NCBI GenBank assembly: GCA_948567375.1
Contig: OX419762.1
Span: forward strand, 27,657,465 to 27,721,464
DNA: 64,000 nucleotides
Direction: 5' to 3'
From: Lunularia cruciata
Lineage: Eukaryota > Streptophyta > Marchantiopsida > Lunulariales > Lunulariaceae
Numbering within the stretch: the stretch's first letter is position 1; each line of letters starts with the position of its first letter. A model generated the notes under the pieces. That model was given only the letters and a program-made list of their open reading frames with translations. It did no database searches and was not told the origin of the DNA. The translations under genes and the position numbers were made by a program. Positions 21,491 through 31,441 of the stretch are shown here, piece by piece.

Positions 21491-22666
21491 TTAGATGACA
21501 TCAAAAAGTCCTATCCAATTAGGAACAAATTTACAAACTTGGGTATCAAGTGGGAGGGGTAGATTACTAGAGGATAACATAACTTTATCACCAACTTCAA
21601 AGGTGAGATCACGATGATGATGGTCAACATATTGTTTTTTACGATTTTGAGCAACAAGGAGGTCAAATTTGGCTTGTTGGAGAGATTTGAAGATGGTGGT
21701 CAAGAAGGTTGAAGTATGGGGGACTTGAGACAAAGGAGGAGAAAGAAGAGAATCTGGAACAAGCAAATCTTGGCCAAAATTGAGAAACAAAGGAGAGAAT
21801 CCAGTGCTTGCTTGTTTAGAATTATTATATCCAAACTCTGTAAATACAAGACATTGATCCCAATTGGTATGGTGAATGTTGACGAAGGCACGAAGCATAT
21901 CTTCTAAGGTGCAATTTGCACATTCAGTTTTTCAATCAGTTTGAGGACGATAAGCTGTGGACAAAGCAAGCTTGGTGCCAAGTAGCTGGAAGAATGCTTG
22001 CCAAAACTTTCCGGTGAAGTGAGGATCACGGTCGGAGATGAGTACACATGGCACCCCATGATGTTTGAAGACATTATCAAAGTAGAGTTGCGCCAAGGTT
22101 GGAGCATCCACAATCTCAACCGTTGGTGCCAAATGGATTTGCTTACTAAGCTTATCCACAAACACTACAATTGTTGTGTGACCTTGTTGTGTCTTGGGTA
22201 AGGAAGTGATGAGATCTAAGCTCACATGTTCCCAATGAGTAATTGGAATAGGAAGTGGCTGAAGGAGTCCACTCAGCTTCTGGTTACTGGTCTTGTTACG
22301 TTGACAACTCTTACACAATTGGACAAAGTCCTGAACATCTCGTGTCATGTTGGGCCACCACCATTGGCGTTGGAGGGTGCCCAAGGTCTTGTCCACTCCC
22401 ATGTGACCAGCTATTGGTAAATCATGGGCTTCTTGAAGGCGCACAAGTCAAAGATCACCTTTGGCTGGAACATAGATCTGGTCCGCATAGAATAGAAGGC
22501 CTTCCTTAAAGGGGAAGGTGTTGTACTCCTTGTCGTATGCTATCAGACAACCATGTACCATTTGGAAGAAGGGATCTTGTTGTAGATCTGATTGAAACTT
22601 GTTATGGACCTTGGGGTCAATTGACACTATCGTAATTGCCGCCGTGATGAGAGGAAGAGCTTTCAA
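21491..22666 (-). pseudogene. Integrase of chromovirus B, one internal stop
   Basis: The antisense frame at 21932-22444 has the zinc-binding HHCC region (HDLPIAGHMGVDKTL, then LCKSCQRNK), the first catalytic Asp in LDLITSLPKTQQGHTTI, and the second in LISDRDPHFTGKF. The frame stops after PQTD, where active elements have PQTDGQTE. The next codons still read KTECANCTLE, so the catalytic Glu is present. The C-terminal module at 21491-21898 (GYNNSKQASTGFSPLFLNFG and VGDKVMLSSSNLPLPLDT) is open. The upstream part at 22448-22666 carries the RNase H-integrase linker. Confidence 0.85.
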
Positions 22667-22699
22667 ATCAGGTTGTCATGATAGAGTATCAGGGTTGAC

Positions 22700-24034
22700 A
22701 TAGAACCGACCTGGTTTATACTCAAGTTTGATGTCAAACAATTGGAGTTGCTCTTCCCATCGATGATATTGACTCTTCATTTGCTCCAAGTGTAGGGTCT
22801 GCAACAATGGCTTGTGATCAATTCACATGATCACTTGTTTCCCCAAGTAATAATGCCTCCATACCTTGGTGGCATATACCATTGCAAGTTGTTCTCAATC
22901 TCAAGCAGAGTAATTTCTTTCAGCTGTATTTAGTTGGCAAGACACAAAGGCAATGGGATGTAGTCCATCTGGGAATTCTTGTTGTAACACAATTCCAATT
23001 GCAAAGTTAGAAGCATCAAAATCAACCACACAAGGTAGTTGAGGATCATATGGTTGAAAAATGGGTCTTGAAGACACCATATGCTTTAACTTCTGGAATG
23101 CTTCTTCATGCTTGGTGGTCCACTGGAAGCTTGAGTTCTTTCCTAAGAGGTCAATCAATGGTGCAGCCACATGTGCATAATAGTGGATGAACCGTTAGTA
23201 AAAATTAGCCAATCTATTGAATGCTTGTACTTCTGTAGCATCCTTTGGGGTAGGCCAATCAATAATGGCCTTGATCTTCTCTTCTTCCATCTTGATCCCC
23301 TTTGATGAGATCTTATGACCCAAGAAGGTAACCTCCTTCTGCCAAAAGGCACACTTTGACTTCTTGCAATAAAATTTCCATTATTGTAGTCGTCTTAGGA
23401 CTTCTCACACTTGATTCACATGTTCTACCTCTATCTTGCTATATATTAAGATATCATCCAAGAACACCACCACGGACTGATCCAATAGTCCATCCAACAC
23501 CCAATGCATCTGATCCGTGAAGACTATAGGAGCATTAGTGAGTCCAAAAGGTAGAACTCTCCACTCAAAATGCCCATTCCTTGTGCAAAAGGTAGTCTTT
23601 TGCACATCCTCTCTATCAATAGGAATTTGCCAATAGTTGCTACAAAGATCCCACTTGGAAAAGTAGCATGCTCCACTTAGTTGATCAAGCAAGTCATCAA
23701 TCCGAGGCAAAGGATATGCATTCTTCACGGTTTGCTTATTGAGCCTACAATAATCAATATAGAAACAAAGTCCTCCATCCTTCTTTGGAACAAATAGTAC
23801 CGGTGCTCCCCAAGGAGAGGTACTATGTCATTTGAAGTCCTTCTCCAACAACTTTGTAAGTGTTGTTTGCAACTCCTCCAACTCCTTTGGTAAGAGCTGA
23901 TAGATTGGTCTACTCACTGGAGTACTCCCTGGCAATAACTTGATCTTGAAGGGCGTACCTCGATCGGAGGGTAATCCCTTTGGCAGATCATCCAAAAACA
24001 CATCCGCAAACTCCTTAACTATTGAATCAACCAT
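22700..24034 (-). pseudogene. Reverse transcriptase-RNase H of chromovirus B, broken
   Basis: 23828-24034 holds the region before RT ([20 protein letters not shown] and LLEKDF) and ends in a stop at the place where A reads DFIRHS. After that the frame resumes at 23405-23728 with [31 protein letters not shown] and the polymerase site [11 protein letters not shown]. RNase H at 22901-23170 preserves FQWTTKHEEAFQKLK and the catalytic-Asp block VVDFDASNFAIGIVLQQ. One or two stops plus a frameshift are the only breaks visible in the catalytic parts, so B is less damaged than A here. Confidence 0.85.
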
Positions 24035-24406
24035 TGCTTGATGAGGCTCTTAGCCTTCCACAAATTGTTCTTGTGCAATTGACTTGATCCACACCACAAA
24101 TATAGACTTATCTTCTTCCAAAGCTTGCTCTTTATCTGCTTTACTAACAAACTTCCCTTCTAGGGACTCATCTCCCTTCCAAGCTTGCTCCATGGTTGCC
24201 TTCTTGGCAAACTTCCCATCTTGGGACTCATCTCTTCTCCAGGTTCGCTCTATGGCTACCTTCTTGACAAACTTCCCATCTTGGGACTAACTATTCTTAG
24301 ATGTCTTACTTAGAGGTGCCAAATAACCTAATCAGAAATTCCTACTTTGGTGTTGTACTTGAATTTGGCATCGGGTCCAATTGAATTGAACCTTATGACA
24401 TTCAAG

Positions 24407-24724
24407 CTAAGGTAGAACCAAAATGATATCATAGTGTAGAGGTGCCACTACAAACCTCATACATTCCAAATACTCCTTTCCACTCTTGAAGGTAACAAGA
24501 TGCAAGGTGCGGAATGCAAAACCCTTTCTACCATCCGCCATCATCAAACTACTTCCAATCAATGGCTTGATAGGAAAACCCATTTCCTTTGCTACTTGCA
24601 TAGACATGCAATTCTTTGAACTTCCAGAATCAACCAAAATCTTACAACCCAGATTAGATATTGTACCTTGCAAGTGCATCAAACTTGCATAGGTTGAGCC
24701 TTCAATCCCATTTGAACTAATCAA
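24407..24724 (-). pseudogene. Retropepsin-like protease of chromovirus B
   Basis: A 105-codon antisense frame has the aspartic-protease active site ILVDSGSSKN intact at about residues 29-38, then MSMQVAKEMGFPIKPLI, a flap-like MADGRKGFAFRTLHLVTF, and a final DIILVLP (A has DIILGLP). The Gly-to-Val change near the end of the frame affects the structural Gly of the retropepsin fold. The domain sits between gag and RT, as in all Ty3/gypsy elements. Confidence 0.82.
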
Positions 24725-24825
24725 GCTTCCTGTAGGTGGCTTGAAATCTCCTATTGGGATTCCTCGCTTCCCTGATCATTCCGCTCCACAACCTCCACCT
24801 AGGCAACTTGTTGAGATTGTCCATT

Positions 24826-25665
24826 CTTGAATGGACATTTAGCAATGCGATGCCTTAAATAGCAACAATAAAAACAACCACCATTTTGTTGTATTTTCTC
24901 TCTACTACTATGCCAAGTGGTCTTCGTTGAATGGCATCAATCTCCATGGGTGCTGGCTCCTCCACTTGTGTGTAGTATATTGGTAGGCTCTGTGGAGGTT
25001 GAGGTCAAGACCAAGTTGTTGCCACCAAGGAATCAAAATGTTTGGCTAACCGCATGGCTTCCTCCAAGTGTTGTGGCTCTTGCATGGTTACCTCTAATTT
25101 GGTTCTTGCCTTCAAGCCCCTCACAAATTGATCCAGAGCTTCACCTTCCAATATATATGGAATTTGCATGATAGTGTTTTGGAACTGCGTGATGTAACTT
25201 CTTACAGAGCCAATCTGTTTCAACTCTACCAACTTATCCCGTGTAACTTGTGTGGCATTTATAGCTTGGAACCGACTAATTATTGCACTCTTGAATATTG
25301 CCCATGTCAAGATTAGTGCAACAATTTATTGTTCTGTTTGCTCCACTTGGAATCTCCACCATAGCTTTGCTACTCCATCCAATTGGCTAGAAGCCAAGAG
25401 AATTTGTTTTCGCTCGTCTTGTAGATTGGTAGCTTCAAAATAACATTCACAATCAAACACAAAATTCTCCACTGCACCCGGAAGATTCTTGCCTTCAAAT
25501 ACCTTTGGTTCAAGGAATCTGATCCAATCTTCTCCTTCTCAAATTGATTCTCTCTCCACCTACTCCTATCGTCAAAGATCTTGTTCATCCAACAATCAAG
25601 TAAGGTGCTCAATTTGTTGTTGCATAGCAAGGATAACATCGGGTATTGCCACCATCATTGCTACT
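24826..25665 (-). pseudogene. Gag and zinc knuckle of chromovirus B
   Basis: The antisense gag domain is open at 25005-25310 (SYITQFQNTIMQIPYILEGE, then FVRGLKARTKLEV and EEAMRLAKHFDSL), the typical C-terminal part of the retrotransposon gag fold. Upstream, RFLEPKVFEG and LWWRFQVEQ are readable at about 25325-25530 across stops. The zinc knuckle CFYCCYLRHRIAKC (about 24845-24885) fits CX2CX4HX4C exactly. The shared start motif MVAIPDVILAMQQQIEHL near 25650 is soon followed by a TGA that A also has. Confidence 0.82.
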
Positions 25666-25911
25666 CTATCACAACACTCCCAATTTATCTAATTTATTAA
25701 CACATAGAAACAACACGTCTACCATTCTCCATAAGTTACAACCGGAAGCACCAAGGGTTCCTCAGATATGGTGATCATGTGCAGAAAATCTTGTCCAAAG
25801 TGCGAGGTGATGAATTGTGTGAAACTATGCTTGGGTAGTATTTGGATGCAAAAATCGCAATGGTTTGGTAAAAGTGGATTTGGTGGTCTATAAATTCCAT
25901 CCATTCCATTC

Positions 25912-25926
25912 TTGCTCTGATACCAA
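25912..25926 (-). other. Primer-binding site of chromovirus B (initiator tRNA-Met)
   Basis: The antisense TTGGTATCAGAGCAA abuts the 5' LTR. It is the same primer class as in A. Confidence 0.88.
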
Positions 25927-26337
25927 TGTAAAAGACAGAATCCAAGGAGAGAAATAGGAGAATGGAAACTCACATTGGGACACTTGAATGAGGGAAAACT
26001 TGGAATGCCTAGCATGAGCTTTGGCTTTGGTATTTATAGGTAGCATACAAGGCCCTTGAGAAGCTTCTCAAGATGCTTCCTTGAGCCAATTTCTTAGAGT
26101 GCAACCCAAGTTAACTAAAAAACTTCTCAAGAAGCTTCATTCTAGAAGCTGTCTACTTGGCATGCAAGCTAAGCTAGTTGGAAGCTTCTAGAAGCTACCT
26201 ACTTGGGGTGCAAGTTGACTAGTGGGGAAGCTTCCCAAGAAGCTTCCTAGATGCTTTTGGAATATTCTATGCTAATTTGGATTGTTCCTTACTTTTTTAG
26301 CCTTACTAGCTACATCACTAAACTCCATACTATTACA
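25927..26337 (-). repeat. 5' LTR of chromovirus B (411 bp)
   Basis: It starts TGTAAAAGACA and ends CTATTACA, followed by the CCCTC target duplication. The antisense TATAAATA box is at 26031-26038. It contains the uninterrupted version of the site (CCTAGCATGAGC) at which A integrated in the other LTR. Confidence 0.9.
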
Positions 26338-27480
26338 CCCTCATTCTCTTGCATCCTATGATCCCCAACCATCAAGGCATGATTTCTCTCCTTAGTGTCT
26401 ATTGCCTCTAATCTCTCACTGAAGACCACATTCCCTCTCCAACCTCTAACTATGAACACTCTCTCCCTTCACATAATCTACCTCTCTCTCAAGTGCAATT
26501 GTCTCCCCTAACTCCATAACATATAAGGGCCTCTCTCTATCATGGCCCAATGAAGGATGTGTCTCATCCACCACCATGTCCACTCTCTCAACTCCAACAC
26601 CAAATTTGCTATCCTTTATCCCATGTACACCACTCAAGGAAGGACATGGCTCCTCCACCTCCATGTTCATATACACATCATCATGTACCTCTCTCACATG
26701 TCCATCTCAAGCTCTCATTGGGTACTCCTCATCTCCTCTCATCGTATACTCCTCATCTCTCATACGGATATCAATATGAACAACATGGAGATGATGCCTT
26801 GGGCAGAAACAACACTTAACATCATACATAGGAAATGTGCAAAAACAACACAAAAAATCATACTTAGGAAACACAAAAGATTTAAAAGATTACCAAAGAA
26901 ATATATCTAAAAAATAAAATAAAAAGTATCAAAACAAGTGAACCTAAAGTTCTCATGAAAATAACCTATACTCTCATTCACCATCATCCAATGCTTTATC
27001 TTCCTTGTGTATGAAGTACTCTTGATTCTATGGAAGGCTCTCATATCTAACCTCATCCTCATCAATGATACCACTCTCAAGGAAAAGATGTGTGAGAATC
27101 TACCTTACAAAAGTATGCTCGAATCTCCTATCATCTAGGTGGTGGTACTACCTATGTAAGACTACCAACTTAGCCTCAATAGCTAGCATTATTAGATCTA
27201 CCAAATCATAATCATCATAATGAGACCTCACCATCTTAGTCTTCATATGAAGAATAGTATGTTAATGAACCACCTTTGACCTCCTTGACAAGTAAACAAT
27301 GAATACACCATTTGGAAGAAAGGTCTCCATGCCGGATATGCACTTGTTGTAGTAGGTATCTCCTAGCAACAAAATAGTGCACTATGAACCAATCTTGAAC
27401 TAGAGGATGTGAAACTAACCTCCTTTTAAGGGTTGCCCTTGGGCAAGGCAATTGCTTCCCTAATCATGCTGGCTGAAATT
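26338..27480 (-). pseudogene. Family U copy 2, 5' half
   Basis: Not recognised. Antisense 27236-27451 reads SHPLVQDWFIVHYFVARRYL and continues with KWCIHCLLVKEVKGGSLTYY, matching LVQDWF...RRYL in copy 1 (about 2990-3060) and the DWFLV...KRYLA remnant in copy 3 (about 54.6-54.7 kb). Upstream, the phrase MIREAIALPKG corresponds to MIRHDFALPLG in copy 1. Downstream, about 27000-27110 reads ILTHLFLESGIIDEDEVRYE. After several stops the sequence reaches the CCCTC duplication and is continued by 14384-13122. The conserved order of blocks across three copies argues for one ancestral protein. Confidence 0.5.
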
Positions 27481-27599
27481 GTGAGAGGTCTCTCATGAAC
27501 AATTCTGCAATGAGTATTCATGTCTCATGTACTAACAAACTCTATGCAAGCAAGAACCTAAAAAAACAAGCCATGATGATAGCTAATATCAACAAAATA

Positions 27600-27945
27600 G
27601 CTGGTCTGTGCAAATGGAAAATGGGTCTACATAGGCACAAAAATTAGGTGTGCGTAGAAAGTGGTATGTGCAAACACCGGTAAGCACATATAGTAGTATG
27701 TGTAGGAAGTGGTATGTGCAGACACCGATATATGCAAGAACTCTAGTATGCACAAATGGTAGAATGCGTATACAATAGTATGCATAGAGAATTGAGACTA
27801 TGGTATACACAATTGGTGGAATGTGCAGACTATAGTATGCAAACAGAATTGAGACTATGGTATGCGTAGAGAATTGAGAAGGTCATGCAAGGGTTGCGCA
27901 AAGAATTGAGACTATAGTATGCATAGAGAGTTGAGAAGGATGTGC
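27600..27945. repeat. Degenerate tandem repeat (ATAGTATGCATAGAGAATTGAGA-like)
   Basis: A unit of about 25-40 bases recurs in several diverged copies, with shared phrases GAATTGAGACTATGGTATGC, GGTATGTGCAGACACCG and AGAGAATTGAGA. The antisense translation is periodic (GVCTYHFL repeated). Similar CAGACCATGGTATT phrases at 12110-12260 suggest that both ends of the region beyond family U copy 2 carry the same repeat. Confidence 0.7.
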
Positions 27946-27968
27946 AGGTTTGACAATTCAAAATTCAT

Positions 27969-28226
27969 TCAAAATGCACATAAAACAAGGAATGCATCGG
28001 TGTGGATACTCCATCCCAATGACCACTTTAAGTCCCAGCAAATCCAGGTCAGACTCCTTGATGTTCTCCATTGAACTTTTGATACTAGTTTTATCCAACC
28101 AACGCCAATTCTGAAAGTTGTATTATCACAAAGAGGATGGAACTCAATCAGCCAAGGCCCCTCCTTGATGTCACATATGTTACCCTTATCAAATAAACGA
28201 ATGTACTCCTCCATCCCGGTAGCCAT
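27969..28226 (-). CDS. Unrecognised antisense ORF (85 aa), doubtful
   Basis: Not recognised. MATGMEEYIRLFDKG starts a frame unusually rich in Trp (seven of 85 residues) that includes KEGPWLIEFHPL. It lies just upstream, in the antisense sense, of the degenerate tandem repeat and beside family U copy 2, so it may be part of the same repeat unit. I see no splice partners or equivalent in the other U copies. Confidence 0.2.
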   Translation of the reverse strand: MATGMEEYIRLFDKGNICDIKEGPWLIEFHPLCDNTTFRIGVGWIKLVSKVQWRTSRSLTWICWDLKWSLGWSIHTDAFLVLCAF

Positions 28227-28229
28227 GGA

Positions 28230-29370
28230 ATCACAAATCAGAAATCAAGAATTGTAAGAGATAGTAAGCTAGGGTGGCTGCACATACCCACCTATCTAAA
28301 GCTTAGAGAAATATGCCCATTGCATAGACCCCTCCTCCTGCACAGAACCTAAAATATGGGTTGATGCACTTTTGCATGATTCCCAATATGCGGACTATAA
28401 AACTCTCTCCCTAAATCCCAAGACTCCATAACCCTCATAATGAGCTTCTGTTAATGTCTATGGCCTATTAATCCCTTCTTGAGCCTATGCATATAGTTAT
28501 GACATTTCAATTTCCTCTGAACTCTTCCTAGAACCTCAAAGTGAACCTTAACCATGAATCCTAACTCTACCTACATCAAGCTGCCTTGACCTCCTGTCCT
28601 TTGTTTACATTGATAGTTTTACCAAAACAATTTTTTTTCTTTTAGGGTAGCACTCTAGAAGCCCCGCAAAGGGCCTTGACCCCTTGATCCATGCTTGATG
28701 ACATGATAGCAAGACCCAAGATGGGGGCTCAACCTCCAAACCCCTGCTCCAGACCACATCTACAAAGCCTATCAGAGAGTCATCTCCAATCAAAGTCCAC
28801 ACTCAATAGAAGCTACCCTAACATTTACTTTTGACTTCTAACCCCTACATAAATACACAAAGTATGTAACACTATTGATATGTAGTTTTGCAAATATGAT
28901 ATATGTGATATTCTCATCTTTCCCTTGGTTTTCTAGCCCCTACCTTTCCATAGAAAAATAAGGCATATATTCCACTTGGGCTTATTTATATTGATAATGA
29001 AGAATACACAATGTTCACACTTGAGTCCTAAAAATAACACATACTAACACAACCCATTCCATTTAAAGGATAGAGTATGAACACCCACACCTTTGTGGTT
29101 TCTTGTCAACAAAAGATGCATACACCATCCTCTGACCACCCACTCATTCAAAATATACCTTTACTACACATGGTACACATCCATACCATATTACCAAAAT
29201 GTACAAGTACATGGAGGAGTATATTGTATTCATTTGATCTCGGATATAGGGCACCACCCGGTCTTCTATGGAACTCTAAAAATTTCTCCATAATATTTAC
29301 CCTTTGATATTTGCTATTTGTAGGACCATCTTGGTTCACATCATCTACCTCATCAACAAAGTCATCCACC
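28230..29370. other. Intergenic, no gene seen
   Basis: AT-rich sequence with only short ORFs on both strands. Nothing matches the repeat families described elsewhere in the window. Confidence 0.5.
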
Positions 29371-29379
29371 CCAACTCCC

Positions 29380-30420
29380 AAGTGTCGCATCTATTAATAA
29401 GGAAGTTATGTAGAATAATACATGCTTAAATCCATTTCATAAATATGCATTCCTATGTCTACTATTCAATTGAACTCTTAACTCTCTTAAAAAATACCAC
29501 CTAACCTTTAGGACTCCCATACAATGTTCATTTATTACTTGTATGCAAGATAAACATTGTTGAAGTCTCATCTATTTGCATTGTGAGCTATTTTGAAGGC
29601 ATGAACTAGATGTGACATCGGATGTGTACTTGGAATGTGCAAGCAAATATTTGTGGAGGTCAAAAGAGTTCTTGACACCTCTATAATTTAGATTTGTCCA
29701 AAGAGGTGATTTCTTCAAACTTGTCAAATTGTGACATGAACTTGACATCCTTTCATACAACACCATTGACACAAAGAAATAATTAAACCACAATTTGCAA
29801 ATGAAGTTGCAATACCACAAATTCTAGTGCTCAAAACATTCCCAAGAACCATATAATAACACAAAATCTATTGTAAGGAAATACATCAAACAACACCTTG
29901 CACATGCAAGTCACTTGTGATTGGATCTCAAGGAATGGGGATCATTGAGTCTCTCACTCTAGCAAAATGAAGCACACTTCTTTGATCATCACAAATAACT
30001 TGGCCATTTAGTGAGTAAAAACCCTTCATACTATAATATATTTCACCATCAATCTTAGGTATCTGTGCAAGGGGGAATAAAGCACATCTACCAACCCAAC
30101 ACATATGGGGAATCCTTTCGTTGCAAAGAAAGACGATATGCGGGATCTCTCCTCCTTGTCAGGCCATTGGACCTCCCTTCACATGGTGGCTAATATTGCT
30201 AACTCTCTCTATAAATATAATGGTAGAGCCTGCACTTAACTCCCATAGGTTCACTCCCCTTAGGTCGGAAGCACCATTCCCGTAATCTAGAGCCAAAGAG
30301 ATCTAGAGCCATTACCACGTGAAGCCAAATTGCACTATGACTTTTCCCTGAACGCTTTTGTGCAAATGCAGAATGATCTTTGATGATTTCCACTAAAGCA
30401 AAGAAGTATTCTATATCCAT
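29380..30420 (-). pseudogene. PIF/Harbinger-like transposase relic, copy 1
   Basis: Antisense blocks follow the order of DDE transposases of the PIF/Harbinger (HARBI1-like) group. The N-terminal helical part at 30199-30420 is MDIEYFFALVEIIKDHSAFA, then IWLHVVMALDLFGS. GFPICVGLVD, the first catalytic-Asp block, is at 30086-30115. After a frameshift KIDGEIYYSMKGFYSLNGQV and ICDD follow at about 29970-30060. A C-terminal EHCMGVLK-like segment lies near 29510-29530. The VDG of the first catalytic block is cut by the frameshift right after the Asp. The family cuts and pastes DNA and usually works with a Myb-like partner, which I do not see here. Terminal repeats were not located. Confidence 0.72.
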
Positions 30421-30770
30421 ACGCCCTATAGCCTTTTAAACATGTGAGGTTCAAGCACATGAAAACTTAGTAACAAAATCAGTAGACCTCAATGTTTTAG
30501 ATCTCAGGGTCAGGTATCTGCTATTGTGTATAAAATCCAGCACTTTACCAACAACTTTATTTCAGAGTCTGCAACAATCTCTTCCTCATCATCAATGCTC
30601 CATCTGGCCAATTCCCCCGCTCTAATATTTTCAACTCCTCCTCTTGCTCCATTTCCAACTCGAAAGTGTGAGGTGCATAATTCTTCCTATTTCCTTTGAA
30701 AGATGCTTGCAAGTACTAATATGTGGCATATGTAGAGAGATAAGCGCTCGTCTAAATAAACGCTCTCCCT

Positions 30771-30840
30771 TGTACGGCTTGGCTTGATGGGCTCTTCCCA
30801 ATCCTTCTTGTGTTCTATGTGGTCGCCTCTTCTCTTTCTG
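30771..30840 (-). repeat. Short dispersed element S, copy 1
   Basis: The reverse complement contains GGCGACCACATAGAACACAA, then GAAGGATTGGGAAGAGCCC and AAGCCGTACAAGGG. The same ordered blocks recur at 42688-42755 (antisense), 59487-59545 and 61183-61240. It may be a fragment of a SINE, a MITE or another short element. No termini are defined. Confidence 0.6.
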
Positions 30841-31441
30841 CATGTCTAGCGAATTGATGGTTATCAGGTGTCCTAGCGACTTTCTCCTGGCCAAAATGTG
30901 ATCGTAAAGCAATGCGCATGTTGGTGTCGAAGGAACATGAACTATAACGCAACACGTTACTGAAGGAGTTACTCTCTCGTAGGGATGGATACGCAAGAGG
31001 GGAATCATGACATGCATGGGGACGCAAAGGCGTAAGCGAAGGAATTGTGTTTGGGGCTCATCTTCTTAACGTGCCGATACTTTGGAAAAAGTAGCTAAAG
31101 TTGGCGTTTACGCTTCGTTCTCTTTGAGTGCGAATACCACACTTTTAGCGGCACTGCTATTATGGCCGCAATGGGGACGAAAGAGGCTTTTTCACGGAAT
31201 ATCATCTGGGTCGTGCATTTCTGGGACCCCGTCGTCGCCGCAAAAGCTGACACCGCTTTATCATCCCAGTCGCAAGCAGCTCTCTGGCATGCGACGTCGG
31301 ATCTTCCCAGAGCAGTAGTGGTGCGTCAATGGAAAGTCGCTCTGCGATTGGTGCATGACCGTGTTTCGTGAGGATACTTACGCGGGTTGTGGCGCGACGT
31401 TGGCTCCCACCCACTGATGAACAAAGAAAACTCATGAGCTG

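Larger units (their letters stand above)
14385..26337 (-). mobile_element. Chromovirus B: full-length Ty3/gypsy element with nested insertion
   Basis: The element is bounded by TGTAAAAGA...ATTACA LTRs and a perfect 5-base target-site duplication CCCTC (14380-14384 and 26338-26342). Antisense order from the right is 5' LTR (25927-26337), initiator-Met primer site, gag, zinc knuckle, protease, RT, RNase H, integrase, chromodomain, polypurine tract (21130-21141) and 3' LTR. This order, with a chromodomain after integrase, defines a Ty3/gypsy chromovirus. The 3' LTR is split into 14385-14472 and 20793-21129 by the insertion of element A. Without A the element is about 5.6 kb. Stops in gag, RT and integrase make it non-autonomous. 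Confidence 0.9.

Noticed and set aside
30631..31017. 128-codon antisense ORF at 30.6-31.0 kb
   Set aside because: It overlaps an S element, has an overlapping ORF in another frame, and contains no motif; it looks fortuitous.
30500..31440. Search for tRNA genes and other structured RNAs across the window
   Set aside because: No cloverleaf or internal A and B box pair convincing by eye was found anywhere. The tRNA-like phrases are retroelement primer-binding sites.
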